DNA from: a bacterium (Candidatus Gribaldobacteria) CG10_big_fil_rev_8_21_14_0_10_37_21
GTDB lineage: Bacteria; Patescibacteriota; Minisyncoccia; Minisyncoccales; CG1-02-41-26
Assembly: GCA_002773495.1 (NCBI GenBank)
Contig: PFAX01000030.1
Span: forward strand, 37,083-48,670
Direction: 5' to 3'
DNA length: 11,588 bases
Shown here: positions 1-6,697 of the stretch, piece by piece
Layout: each line of letters begins with the position of its first letter
Position numbering within the stretch: position 1 is the stretch's first letter
Notes under the pieces: model-generated
What the model saw: only the letters and a program-made list of their open reading frames with translations
What the model was told of the DNA's origin: nothing
Databases searched by the model: none
Position numbers and translations under genes: made by a program

Positions 1-88
1 TTTTCAGCTCAAATATGTTGTTGGGTGTAGCTTCTTGACCCGTTGCACTTGGGGGGTGAATGCACTTCAGAAACAATTTTTTAACCAT
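1..88 (-). CDS. possible 5' end of a gene leaving the window; product unknown
   Basis: An open minus-strand frame of 29 codons starts at an ATG at 88-86 and stays open to the window edge. It begins MVKKLFLKC and continues with a Pro/Thr/Asn-rich stretch. I do not recognise the family. The start faces away from the plus-strand gene at 167 across about 78 AT-rich bases, as expected for a divergent pair. A candidate -35 (TTGACT, 112-107) lies 17 bases from a weak -10 (TATGGT, 89-84), but that spacing would put the transcript start inside this frame, which weakens either the promoter or the gene. The stretch is too short to judge coding potential and could be the edge of an untranslated RNA. Confidence 0.33.
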   Translation of the reverse strand, partial: MVKKLFLKCIHPPSATGQEATPNNIFELK

Positions 89-114
89 AACATAAAAAAT
101 AAGAAAAGTCAAGA

Positions 115-143
115 TTGTTGCTTATGTTTTTTTATTTTATAAT
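115..143 (+). promoter_or_regulatory. candidate sigma70-type promoter for the small plus-strand gene
   Basis: A perfect -10 hexamer TATAAT (138-143) lies 17 bases downstream of TTGTTG (115-120), which matches the -35 consensus only in its TTG half. Transcription would start near 150 and leave an untranslated leader of about 17 bases before the ATG at 167. The surrounding DNA is very AT-rich, so a chance TATAAT is possible; the correct spacing and the position before a gene support it. Confidence 0.45.
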
Positions 144-166
144 AAAATAATCTAACCCTAAAAAAT

Positions 167-586
167 ATGACACCCACAAAAGAACAAAGATGGGCAATGT
201 TTGAAAAATTGCCTAAAGAATTAAAGCATGCTATTTTCAGCGAAGAAACAGCCGGGGCTATTGAACAAATAGCTCAAAAAAACGATTTAAACAACATTCA
301 ATCTTCAGACCTGGCAAAAGAGATAGGCGACGTTTTGCTCGGGCTTTTAGAGCCAGAGGTTTTTGAAGATAGAGTAACCAAAAAAATCAACGAAGAAGTA
401 AATCATCTCATTTTCCTGCCAGTGCAAGCACAACTAAACCAAGTTTATCAAATAAAAAAAGAGCAGGCCCAAAAACAGGTCTGGCAAAAACCAGTTGAAA
501 AGCCAGCTCAAGAGAACGGATCAAACGATGAAGAATATCCCGAAAAAAAAGAAAAAACAATTGACCCCTACAAAGAAACATTTTAA
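167..586 (+). CDS. conserved CPR-type hypothetical protein, cytoplasmic, helical
   Basis: This 139-residue protein has no signal peptide or membrane segment. Residues 10-90 are predicted helical and carry the pattern 'LPKELKHAIFSEETAGAI', then a 'DVLLGLLEPEVFEDRV' segment and 'EEVNHLIFLPVQ'. I recognise this order (an F/YSEETA helix, a VLLGLL-P-E-F motif, an I-x-x-x-V/I-F-x-P-V/I motif) from small hypothetical proteins common in Parcubacteria genomes; I know of no assigned function. Residues 95-139 are charged, rich in Lys/Glu/Gln and probably disordered. The ATG at 167 is the only reasonable start and has no Shine-Dalgarno sequence before it. The gene converges on the minus-strand train with a 39-base gap and is probably independent of it. 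The coding call is firm; the family assignment is from memory. Confidence 0.82.
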   Translation: MTPTKEQRWAMFEKLPKELKHAIFSEETAGAIEQIAQKNDLNNIQSSDLAKEIGDVLLGLLEPEVFEDRVTKKINEEVNHLIFLPVQAQLNQVYQIKKEQAQKQVWQKPVEKPAQENGSNDEEYPEKKEKTIDPYKETF

Positions 587-598
587 TCGCTTTGAAAT

Positions 599-627
599 AA
601 AAAACTAAACGAGATTTTTTCTTTTTT
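599..627. terminator. weak A-tract/T-tract element between converging genes
   Basis: The gap between the converging stop codons (587-625) holds six A, a 10-base spacer and six T (599-620), followed by a second T run (622-627) that overlaps the stop codon of the minus-strand gene. The A and T tracts could pair and serve as a poor two-way terminator. There is no G-C stem, so an intrinsic terminator is only weakly supported. Confidence 0.22.
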
Positions 628-1138
628 AAGACAAGCCCTTGTAGGCCATTAGGGTAAAGCCGGGCCAAATGTCGCCAATGCCGGGCAGGATTTCAGCGAT
701 GCTGTTGATTTTATTTTTCTTAAACAGGGTTTTCATAATATCCCAAACCTTATCTTGCAAGATGTCGTCGGCCTTATCTTTATTGTGCATTTTTAGCAAG
801 AAAGCAATTGTCAAAAAACCAAAAACATTAACAATTTGGCCTAAAATAACCCCAATCCCAAAAGCGGCAATTAAAGCGGCACAAATCCAACCCAAAACAT
901 CAAAACCAAAAGCAATAATTAAAATCATAATCCCGCCGGGATCTAAAATCTTGGTGTCTGGCGCACCCTCTTCTTCGGCTTGGCTGTCTGGTTCGTCCGA
1001 AGAAGCTGATTCACCTTGACCTCCTGCCATGGCGGCCCTATTCGCCCCAGCAAAAGGCTCTTGATCGCCCGTTTCTTGATTATTCCCCTCTTGACTCTTT
1101 TCACTCTTATTTGGTTGTTTTTTGTTTTCTTCTATCAT
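626..1138 (-). CDS. small membrane protein with disordered acidic N-terminus
   Basis: This 170-residue protein has three parts. Residues 1-66 are hydrophilic, rich in Glu, Gln, Ser and Gly, and probably disordered. Residues about 69-116 are almost continuously hydrophobic (IMILIIAFGFDVLGWICAAL and onward) and fit two closely spaced membrane helices. Residues 117-170 hold a Lys/Asp-rich amphipathic stretch and the motif ILPGIGDIWPGFTLMAY, which may be a short re-entrant or interfacial helix. There is no signal peptide, so the acidic N-terminus is most likely cytoplasmic. It is the last gene of the minus-strand train, 38 bases after the 961-residue surface protein, and has its own candidate -10 next to the ATG. 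I recall similar proteins with an LPGIGDIWPG-like tail near secretion-related genes in CPR genomes, but no function is known to me. An accessory membrane part of the neighbouring surface system is an inference from position only. Confidence 0.75.
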   Translation of the reverse strand: MIEENKKQPNKSEKSQEGNNQETGDQEPFAGANRAAMAGGQGESASSDEPDSQAEEEGAPDTKILDPGGIMILIIAFGFDVLGWICAALIAAFGIGVILGQIVNVFGFLTIAFLLKMHNKDKADDILQDKVWDIMKTLFKKNKINSIAEILPGIGDIWPGFTLMAYKGLS

Positions 1139-1143
1139 AATTT

Positions 1144-1149
1144 ATTATA
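1144..1149 (-). promoter_or_regulatory. candidate -10 (TATAAT) directly before the 170-residue protein
   Basis: A perfect TATAAT on the minus strand ends 5 bases before the ATG at 1138. Transcription starting 6-8 bases downstream would begin at or next to the start codon and give a leaderless or nearly leaderless mRNA. The hexamer at -35 with 17-base spacing (TTTAAA) is poor, so the element may be fortuitous in this AT-rich gap. Confidence 0.35.
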
Positions 1150-1176
1150 CGTTTTATCTTCTTTTTTTTAAAGGCA

Positions 1177-4062
1177 TTAGCGGCAGGTGGCAAGGTCGGA
1201 TCGGGTTGGGTTGGCTGTTTGGAGTTGCCTTAAATAGGAATAGCCGTCTTTCATTGTTAAAACATATTTGTAAGTAATATTATACTGGTTTCTCCTAATA
1301 GGACACTCCACCCTTGTGGGATAAAAATTAACTTGCAAAGCGGGGAAAAAGCAACCCCCGTTAACACTTTCTAAATAAGCAGAACAGGGCTCTTTACAGT
1401 CGTTTGATTTATAATTGCCTGTTTGGCCAGTATTGTAATTAACAATTAAATAAGGCCAAAAGCTGTCTAGCTTAACTGAGAAACAAGAAACCGCTGAATT
1501 TCCACAGGTTTGTTTGCCATTCAAAAGCTTTGCAATACCATTGTTAAGATTAGACAAAACCGTATAATCGCAGGAATCACAACTTTGCGTATTTGTTTTT
1601 TGCACTTGCATTAACCCGCAAGCAACAGCATTATTGTCTTTGTCAACCGAACAGGCCTTTTCTTTGCCTAATGACTCTTGAATAATAAGCATTTGAACAA
1701 ACAGACAGACGTCTATATTCTCCAAATTGCCATTTTTTAAAGTTATCTTTTGGCCTTGTAAATAAGTTTTGAAAGCTGGATTGTTCGCAACAGCTATTTT
1801 TATATCGTTCACCAATGTTCCTTTGAGCGGGCTAAACCTTTTTAAGCTGGCATCGACTTTGTCAATGGTGTCTTTCGGGTTATACATAAAAGGGGCGTCG
1901 CTGGAAAAACCAGTGTCTATGTCGCTACTTGGGGTTTGAGTATGGCTGGCTAATTGTTGAGGGATTGTTGGATAAACCACAACAGCAGAAGCACAGGACT
2001 GGCTTTGATAGCGATTAAACGACAAAATGCTACCACACTTGCCAATTGGGTCAGTTGATAAATCCATAACTGACGAGTCAAAAAACCTACTCATGCCGGT
2101 TTCTTTAAAAGGGGTTTTATTTTCAAAAAGCCCGACCAAACAGCCCCCCGTTGGCGAAATTTCAATTGACTTTATTTTGTCATTAAAGTCCGTTAAAACA
2201 AAGGCCAATGAGCCGTCTGGCATATTCGCTGTTTTTAGATCTGGCTTATACACATATGCCTTGGGCAAATTAGTTGGCTCATAAAGGGGCAGGGGATAAA
2301 TCGCTTGCCGTGGCTTTAAAGCAAAAAAATCAGCTTTAGCAGGGTTAAGATAAACTAAGCAGTCGCCCTTGCCCGAAGTGCCACCCTTTTCTGTGCATAA
2401 GGCGATGCTATCGCAGGTATTCGGGCTTTCAGAAAATTGCCACACAGCTATTGACTCAACACTTTTAACAATACCATAGCGGTCTGCTTCTTCGCTTCTA
2501 ATTGGTGGGTAAATTTCTTCGGGATTATTGCCCGCAATATTGCCCCTTGTTAGGTGGTCAGTGAACCTTACGCCCTGCATTGCTGTTTGATAATCAGCTA
2601 AATCCTTTAAAACTAAAAGATCTTCAATTACGCCGGGGTTGCCTGTATTTTTTTCTGCTAAAAGGTTATTTAAAGTTTTTTGACAATTAGGGTCGCCAGC
2701 ACAAATAGTCAACAACAAATCAGCTAAAGGCACCCCCCCCTTGTCAAACTCAACAGCCATGTTAGCTAAGTTATCGGGATTCATCTCGGGAAAAAACACT
2801 TTGGCTTCGCCTTTTAAGCCAATCTCTGAAAACAAAACAGCAAAATAGCGACCCCCGAAAAAATCGCCTTCGTCTCCGTTAATTAAAATACTTTGTGCGT
2901 TTTGCAAACGAATAGATTTGGCTTTTTTAGCAAAATCCCTTTTGCTTAAATCGGTCTCTGTTTGCTTTAAAAAGAGTTCTTCGTTGCCTAAAGCGTATAA
3001 ATAAACCCCTGGCTCATAGGTTTTAATCGCAAGCGAAAGCGGAGGCGAGGCGACATTTCTGCTTTGTGGTGTTAGATTTTCTTTACTTTCTTGGCTCAAT
3101 GACTGATAATTAGCAACGGTTATCGGGTAAAATTGAGTTGTTTGGGTCAAGTCAAAAAAATCAATCGGGATAAAGCTCATTTCAAAACCGCCCTTAGAAA
3201 GGGCTTCCGCCCCAGTTGAGATATTATTTTGAACCCTACCCTTTTTATCGTAAACAAAAGGCGCATAGCCCTCTAATTCTTTTTTTAAAGGGTCGCTTGG
3301 GCTGCCTTCAATAATTTGCTGGTTAGGTAATGGGTAAACAAAAACCCTAGCTTCTTGAGCTAATTTACCCCAAAACAAAAGGCCGTATAAAGGAATGCCA
3401 GCAAAGTTAACCTTTTTCACAGAAGCGTTGCCACTATCTGGGTCAGCTCCCGGGACCCACTCTTCAACAGTTAAAGGGCCTAATTGCTCTTTTAAATCAA
3501 AACTATCAGTTGTTAAAATAAAAGCTAACCCTTCGTCAACTAAATCCATCACTGACAAAGAGCTGTCGAGATTTTTTAAGTCATCATAGCCGGCTTTAGT
3601 TAATAAAACAACGCCACTTGAAACCTCTTTTCTTTCAATTTGCATTATGGTTAACTGCGGGTTAACGAACTGCAAAACTAAAAAAGCTATAGCTAAAATG
3701 GCTAACCCTAAAAAACCTTGTTTAACCTTGTCTCTGGCTGTCTTGGCTTTCTCTGGCTTGCCCGAAGAAGTTAAATACATTATGCCAGCATAAATTAAAG
3801 AACCCAAAACCATTGCTAAGGCAATCACAATCGCCCAAGTAGTGAAATATTTAATCACTTGCGGTAAGGGCTGGGCTTTTTGGGTAATGGTTTCTAATTT
3901 CATTGAATTAACTTCGGGATATTGTTGTTCTAAAGCAGAGCAACTAGTAAGGAGTAGGTGGTCCTGCCTGCCGGTAGGCAGGTTGGTAGTTAGTAGAAGA
4001 AACAAAAGAAAAAAGAAAAATTTCTTTTTAAAAGGGTTTTTTGTTTTTAATTCGTAGCCCAT
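1177..4062 (-). CDS. VirB2-like-hairpin surface protein with crystallin-like ectodomain and C-terminal GH23 lytic transglycosylase domain
   Basis: This 961-residue exported membrane protein probably cleaves peptidoglycan outside the membrane. Order: basic start and hydrophobic signal (1-43) with a lipobox-like L-T-S-C at 38-41; an LEQQYP motif (45-49); membrane helix 1 (about 70-97); a basic loop (SSGKPEKAKTARDKVKQ); helix 2 (116-133), ending in NPQLTIMQIERK. A long ectodomain follows with crystallin-like motifs (PLYGLLFWGK, about 225; GVYLYALGNEELFL, 352; YFAVLFSEIGLKGEAKVFFP, 406; FNDKIKSIEI, 626) and closes at CASAVVVYP (690-698). A linker leads to the enzyme domain (about 780-945), whose three family-1 transglycosylase motifs are visible: Q-E-S with Glu796 as the expected catalytic acid, GLMQV (816-820) and NYNTG (875-879). 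Twelve cysteines lie in this domain, suggesting a disulfide-stabilised form. The start is chosen by alignment with the 869-residue paralogue, 16 bases upstream. A palindrome is inserted in the signal peptide. Met54 is an alternative start that would lack a signal. Confidence 0.85.
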   Translation of the reverse strand: MGYELKTKNPFKKKFFFFLLFLLLTTNLPTGRQDHLLLTSCSALEQQYPEVNSMKLETITQKAQPLPQVIKYFTTWAIVIALAMVLGSLIYAGIMYLTSSGKPEKAKTARDKVKQGFLGLAILAIAFLVLQFVNPQLTIMQIERKEVSSGVVLLTKAGYDDLKNLDSSLSVMDLVDEGLAFILTTDSFDLKEQLGPLTVEEWVPGADPDSGNASVKKVNFAGIPLYGLLFWGKLAQEARVFVYPLPNQQIIEGSPSDPLKKELEGYAPFVYDKKGRVQNNISTGAEALSKGGFEMSFIPIDFFDLTQTTQFYPITVANYQSLSQESKENLTPQSRNVASPPLSLAIKTYEPGVYLYALGNEELFLKQTETDLSKRDFAKKAKSIRLQNAQSILINGDEGDFFGGRYFAVLFSEIGLKGEAKVFFPEMNPDNLANMAVEFDKGGVPLADLLLTICAGDPNCQKTLNNLLAEKNTGNPGVIEDLLVLKDLADYQTAMQGVRFTDHLTRGNIAGNNPEEIYPPIRSEEADRYGIVKSVESIAVWQFSESPNTCDSIALCTEKGGTSGKGDCLVYLNPAKADFFALKPRQAIYPLPLYEPTNLPKAYVYKPDLKTANMPDGSLAFVLTDFNDKIKSIEISPTGGCLVGLFENKTPFKETGMSRFFDSSVMDLSTDPIGKCGSILSFNRYQSQSCASAVVVYPTIPQQLASHTQTPSSDIDTGFSSDAPFMYNPKDTIDKVDASLKRFSPLKGTLVNDIKIAVANNPAFKTYLQGQKITLKNGNLENIDVCLFVQMLIIQESLGKEKACSVDKDNNAVACGLMQVQKTNTQSCDSCDYTVLSNLNNGIAKLLNGKQTCGNSAVSCFSVKLDSFWPYLIVNYNTGQTGNYKSNDCKEPCSAYLESVNGGCFFPALQVNFYPTRVECPIRRNQYNITYKYVLTMKDGYSYLRQLQTANPTRSDLATCR
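3963..3982. repeat. 20-base palindromic repeat inserted in frame in a signal peptide
   Basis: CCTGCCTGCCGGTAGGCAGG is an inverted repeat with 7-base arms (CCTGCCT/AGGCAGG) around a CCGG centre and one mismatched pair. On the coding strand it reads N-L-P-T-G-R-Q. The 869-residue paralogue has a single Tyr where this gene has LPTGRQDH, a difference of 21 bases, so the reading frame is kept. I recognise this CCTGCC-type palindrome as a short dispersed repeat common in CPR genomes, from memory. Confidence 0.75.
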
Positions 4063-4076
4063 AGTTTATAGTTTAT
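4049..4076 (-). repeat. heptanucleotide tandem repeat across a start codon
   Basis: On the minus strand four 7-base units follow each other: ATAAACT, ATAAACT, ATGGGCT, ACGAATT. The third unit supplies the start codon at 4062, and the third and fourth encode the first residues (M-G-Y-E). The first two units are identical and fill most of the 16-base gap after the preceding gene. Confidence 0.6.
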
Positions 4077-4078
4077 CT

Positions 4079-6688
4079 TTACCAACTGCCACACTCGTTA
4101 ATAATACTGATTTTGATATTCTTTTGGGCTCCTGCCGCTATAACCGCTTTTTCAATATCTTCTTCTTTGCCTGCCTCTGTGACCAAAATGCAACCCTCGG
4201 TATCTCCTACATTGGCTCCAGAATGGATTTGAATCCCGCCTCTATTGGGCACAGAATTAAGCTGAATTCTTCTGACAACATTATTATGGCCATCGTGAGC
4301 GTCATAGCGCATAAAACCAGTATAACTGCCCGAAGGAATAGCTGAAGGCCCGGTTGGCGATTCAGAATTGTCATTATTTTTCCAAGGAAGTTCTAAAGTA
4401 GCAGAGCCAACAAGGCCCTGGGTTGTCTCTAAGGTCAAACTTCCTTCTGTTCGACTAGAGGAACAGCCCGTCCTTCTAATCGTTATGCTCGCCTCGCCTA
4501 CTCCGACAGACCCGGTATAAGCCCCACCATAACCTGCAACATTTGTAATTACCACTGGCTCTATAGGAAAAGCGACAACCGCTGAAGCGCAGGGCTGGTT
4601 TTTCAAAATGCCCCCAGCCCTGCCACACTTGCCAATTTCAGAGCTTTGAGTCAAAGTGAGGGTTGTTTGGGTAAAGAAGTTAGAAACACCAGTTGTTTCG
4701 TTGTCCCAACTCTTAAAATTGTTAGCATTGTCAAACTTTAAAACATTGCTAAACAAGCCCACTAAGCACTTACCGTCAGTTGGTTCAATTTCAATTGATT
4801 TGATAGAATCGCTAAAACTAACTAAGTTGAAAATATAATACCCGCTTAAATTATTAATCCCGCCAAAAACATAGGCCTCTTGTGGCAAATTAATCGGCTC
4901 ATATAAAGGCATGGGGTATTCAACTTGGTTTTCAACTAACTTTTGTTCTTTAAATTCACTTGAGTTTGGGTCAAGATAGACCAAGCATTTGCTATCTGGG
5001 TTTTTAGAGCCACCTTCTTGGGTGCATAAAACGATTTTAGAACAAGCCGAATAGTCGTCTTCGTACTGAAAAATCCTCACAGACGAAACACTAGCTAACT
5101 CGCCATATCTTTCAATAGAGGGCTCGTAAACAGGGTCTTGGGACTTTTTATTAGGAAAAATGTTTATCGCCTTATTCTCTGGGGCATTGCCCTTGGGGTT
5201 TAACTCTTTATATTTAATATCTGTCATCGCTTTTTGATAAACCTCTTGCACTGATGGCAAGGCAACTCTTGGATCCAATGTTTGATTGCTAACAGTGCCT
5301 GTAAATAAAACTTCATTAACATTCTTGCATCCTTGATGATCACATTTATTACTTAAAGGGACACCCTTGGAATCAACAAGGGCGACTGTATCCCCAGACC
5401 CTTCCGCTTGAATCTTAGGAAAAAATACCTTTGATGAGCCAGTGTATCTAAAATCGCTAAACAACACAGCAAAGTACTTGCCCCCGAGAATGGTCTTGTT
5501 TAAACTACCTGACAAGAGCCGTTTTGTATTCTGCACCCTAATAGAATAGGCCTGCTGGTCAAAATTATAATCCCGTAAATCAGGGGCTGATTGGTTTAAA
5601 TAAAGCTCTTCGTTATCAAGAGAATATAAATAAATCCCAGGGCTATAAACTTTTAAAGCAATTGACAGAGGCGGGTGTAAAACCAATCTTTTGGCTGTTT
5701 CGGTACTCTCTTTTTCTTTAGCTGAAAAACTCTGATAGGTTGTTAAAGAGGCGGTTTTAAAATCAACCTCGCTTTTGAAAAAACCATCACCCAAAACAGT
5801 GCTGATAACCACCACAGGCACAACTAAGCCCCCAACATTAACTGTTTGGGCTTGCTTGCCAGAAATTACCTCACCTTGCTCGTTAACTTGGCCTCGTTTG
5901 TCAAAGTAAACGGGCTTATTCTCTGCTTGGTCTTTATTTTTTTCAAAATTGGCTTTAGGGTAAAAAACAACTCTTGAATCATCACCCATCTCCCCCCAAA
6001 AAACAATGGCATATAAAGGGGTTTTACTAAAATTGACTATTGCTGCTGTTGCTGTTTGGCTACCCGTCGGCAGGGTTGGCACCAAACCACCAGCCCCCGC
6101 CCACGCTTGCACGGCCAAATCGCCTAAAACACCACTCGCGTCGGATATATCATGGGTTAAGGGGTAGACCTCTTCTTCTGAAAGTAGGTCCAAAACATCA
6201 GCCCCTTCTTTTAAATGGGTATAGCCCTGTTCTGATAAAAGCAAAACGCCTACAGGCACTGACTTTCTTTCTAATTGAAAAATGGATAATTGGGGGTTTA
6301 GGGTAAGCAAAATTAAATAAGAGAAAGCGACGATAAAAAGCCCAACAAAACTATTTTTTATTCTTGTTCTCGCTTTTAAAACCGAGTTGGGCTTACCTGA
6401 TGAAAGAACATAAGCTATGCCAGCATAAATGATGTTAACAAAAATCATTAAAACAGCAATTGCTATTACCCAATTAGAGGCAAACTTCATTAAATGAGTT
6501 GGATCAACCGTCTTTTTGGTCACTTGCTCTATAGTTAAAGCACCTATTTTAGGGTAATCGCCTTCTAAAGCAAAGCAATTAGTAAGTAGGAGGTAGTTGG
6601 TAGTTGGTAGAAGGAACAAAAGAAAAAACAAAAAGAATAAAAAAAATTTCTTTTTAAAAGAGGGTTTTGTTTTTGATTCATAGCTCAT
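4079..6688 (-). CDS. VirB2-like-hairpin surface protein with crystallin-like ectodomain and C-terminal DUF5675/L,D-transpeptidase-like domain
   Basis: This 869-residue protein is the closest paralogue of the 961-residue one. Order: signal (1-40; KKKFFLFFLFFLLFLLP then LLLTNCFA); LEGDYP (41-46); membrane helix 1 (about 68-95); basic loop (SSGKPNSVLKARTRIK); helix 2 (113-130) ending in NPQLSIFQLERK. The ectodomain repeats the same motifs: PLYAIVFWGEMGDDSRVVFYP (about 224-244), GIYLYSLDNEELYL (351), YFAVLFSDFRYTGSSKVFFP (405), FSDSIKSIEI (625), and ends at CASAVVAFP (700-708). After a Gly-rich linker, residues 733-869 resemble DUF5675, a family related in fold to L,D-transpeptidases: an early R-R-T, a mid-domain AIPSGSYTG (783-791), then IQIHSGANVGDTEGCILV with His822, Gly824 and Cys833 as likely active-site residues. 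A cell-wall cross-link or peptide activity is inferred. The start is shared with the paralogue's N-terminus. A 57-base gap with a large inverted repeat separates it from the gene before it. Confidence 0.83.
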   Translation of the reverse strand: MSYESKTKPSFKKKFFLFFLFFLLFLLPTTNYLLLTNCFALEGDYPKIGALTIEQVTKKTVDPTHLMKFASNWVIAIAVLMIFVNIIYAGIAYVLSSGKPNSVLKARTRIKNSFVGLFIVAFSYLILLTLNPQLSIFQLERKSVPVGVLLLSEQGYTHLKEGADVLDLLSEEEVYPLTHDISDASGVLGDLAVQAWAGAGGLVPTLPTGSQTATAAIVNFSKTPLYAIVFWGEMGDDSRVVFYPKANFEKNKDQAENKPVYFDKRGQVNEQGEVISGKQAQTVNVGGLVVPVVVISTVLGDGFFKSEVDFKTASLTTYQSFSAKEKESTETAKRLVLHPPLSIALKVYSPGIYLYSLDNEELYLNQSAPDLRDYNFDQQAYSIRVQNTKRLLSGSLNKTILGGKYFAVLFSDFRYTGSSKVFFPKIQAEGSGDTVALVDSKGVPLSNKCDHQGCKNVNEVLFTGTVSNQTLDPRVALPSVQEVYQKAMTDIKYKELNPKGNAPENKAINIFPNKKSQDPVYEPSIERYGELASVSSVRIFQYEDDYSACSKIVLCTQEGGSKNPDSKCLVYLDPNSSEFKEQKLVENQVEYPMPLYEPINLPQEAYVFGGINNLSGYYIFNLVSFSDSIKSIEIEPTDGKCLVGLFSNVLKFDNANNFKSWDNETTGVSNFFTQTTLTLTQSSEIGKCGRAGGILKNQPCASAVVAFPIEPVVITNVAGYGGAYTGSVGVGEASITIRRTGCSSSRTEGSLTLETTQGLVGSATLELPWKNNDNSESPTGPSAIPSGSYTGFMRYDAHDGHNNVVRRIQLNSVPNRGGIQIHSGANVGDTEGCILVTEAGKEEDIEKAVIAAGAQKNIKISIINECGSW
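6585..6612 (-). repeat. heptanucleotide repeats encoding part of the signal peptide
   Basis: On the minus strand the units TTCTACC, AACTACC, AACTACC and TCCTACT follow in register (6612-6585). Because 7 is not a multiple of 3, the codon phase shifts between units; the tract encodes the L-P-T-T-N-Y-L-L-L part of the signal. The same tract in the 961-residue paralogue (TTCTACT, AACTACC at 3998-3985) is interrupted by the palindrome. Confidence 0.5.
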
Positions 6689-6695
6689 AATTCAT
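6675..6695 (-). repeat. heptanucleotide tandem repeat across a start codon
   Basis: Three 7-base units on the minus strand read ATGAATT, ATGAGCT, ATGAATC. The middle one carries the start codon at 6688. The outer ATGs are in other frames (7 bases away), so the repeat offers three competing ATGs of which only the central one opens the long frame. Confidence 0.6.
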
Positions 6696-6697
6696 AA

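Noticed and set aside
408..668. Minus-strand open frame of 86 codons opposite the small plus-strand gene
   Set aside because: Its Phe/Leu-rich translation is what antisense of a Lys/Glu-rich tail gives. It also overlaps the end of the 170-residue gene.
669..1019. Plus-strand open frame of 116 codons opposite the 170-residue membrane protein
   Set aside because: It is the antisense shadow of a protein with clear membrane helices. Its translation is rich in Lys/Ile/Pro without domain features, and it would overlap the real gene almost fully.
2027..2284. Plus-strand open frames inside the three large paralogues
   Set aside because: All lie opposite conserved ectodomain motifs, lack start signals and show no recognisable protein features.
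3963..3982. LPTGR read as a sortase LPxTG-like signal
   Set aside because: It lies at the N-terminus inside a signal peptide, not before a C-terminal hydrophobic tail, and the order is LPTG and not LPxTG. The palindromic repeat explains it.
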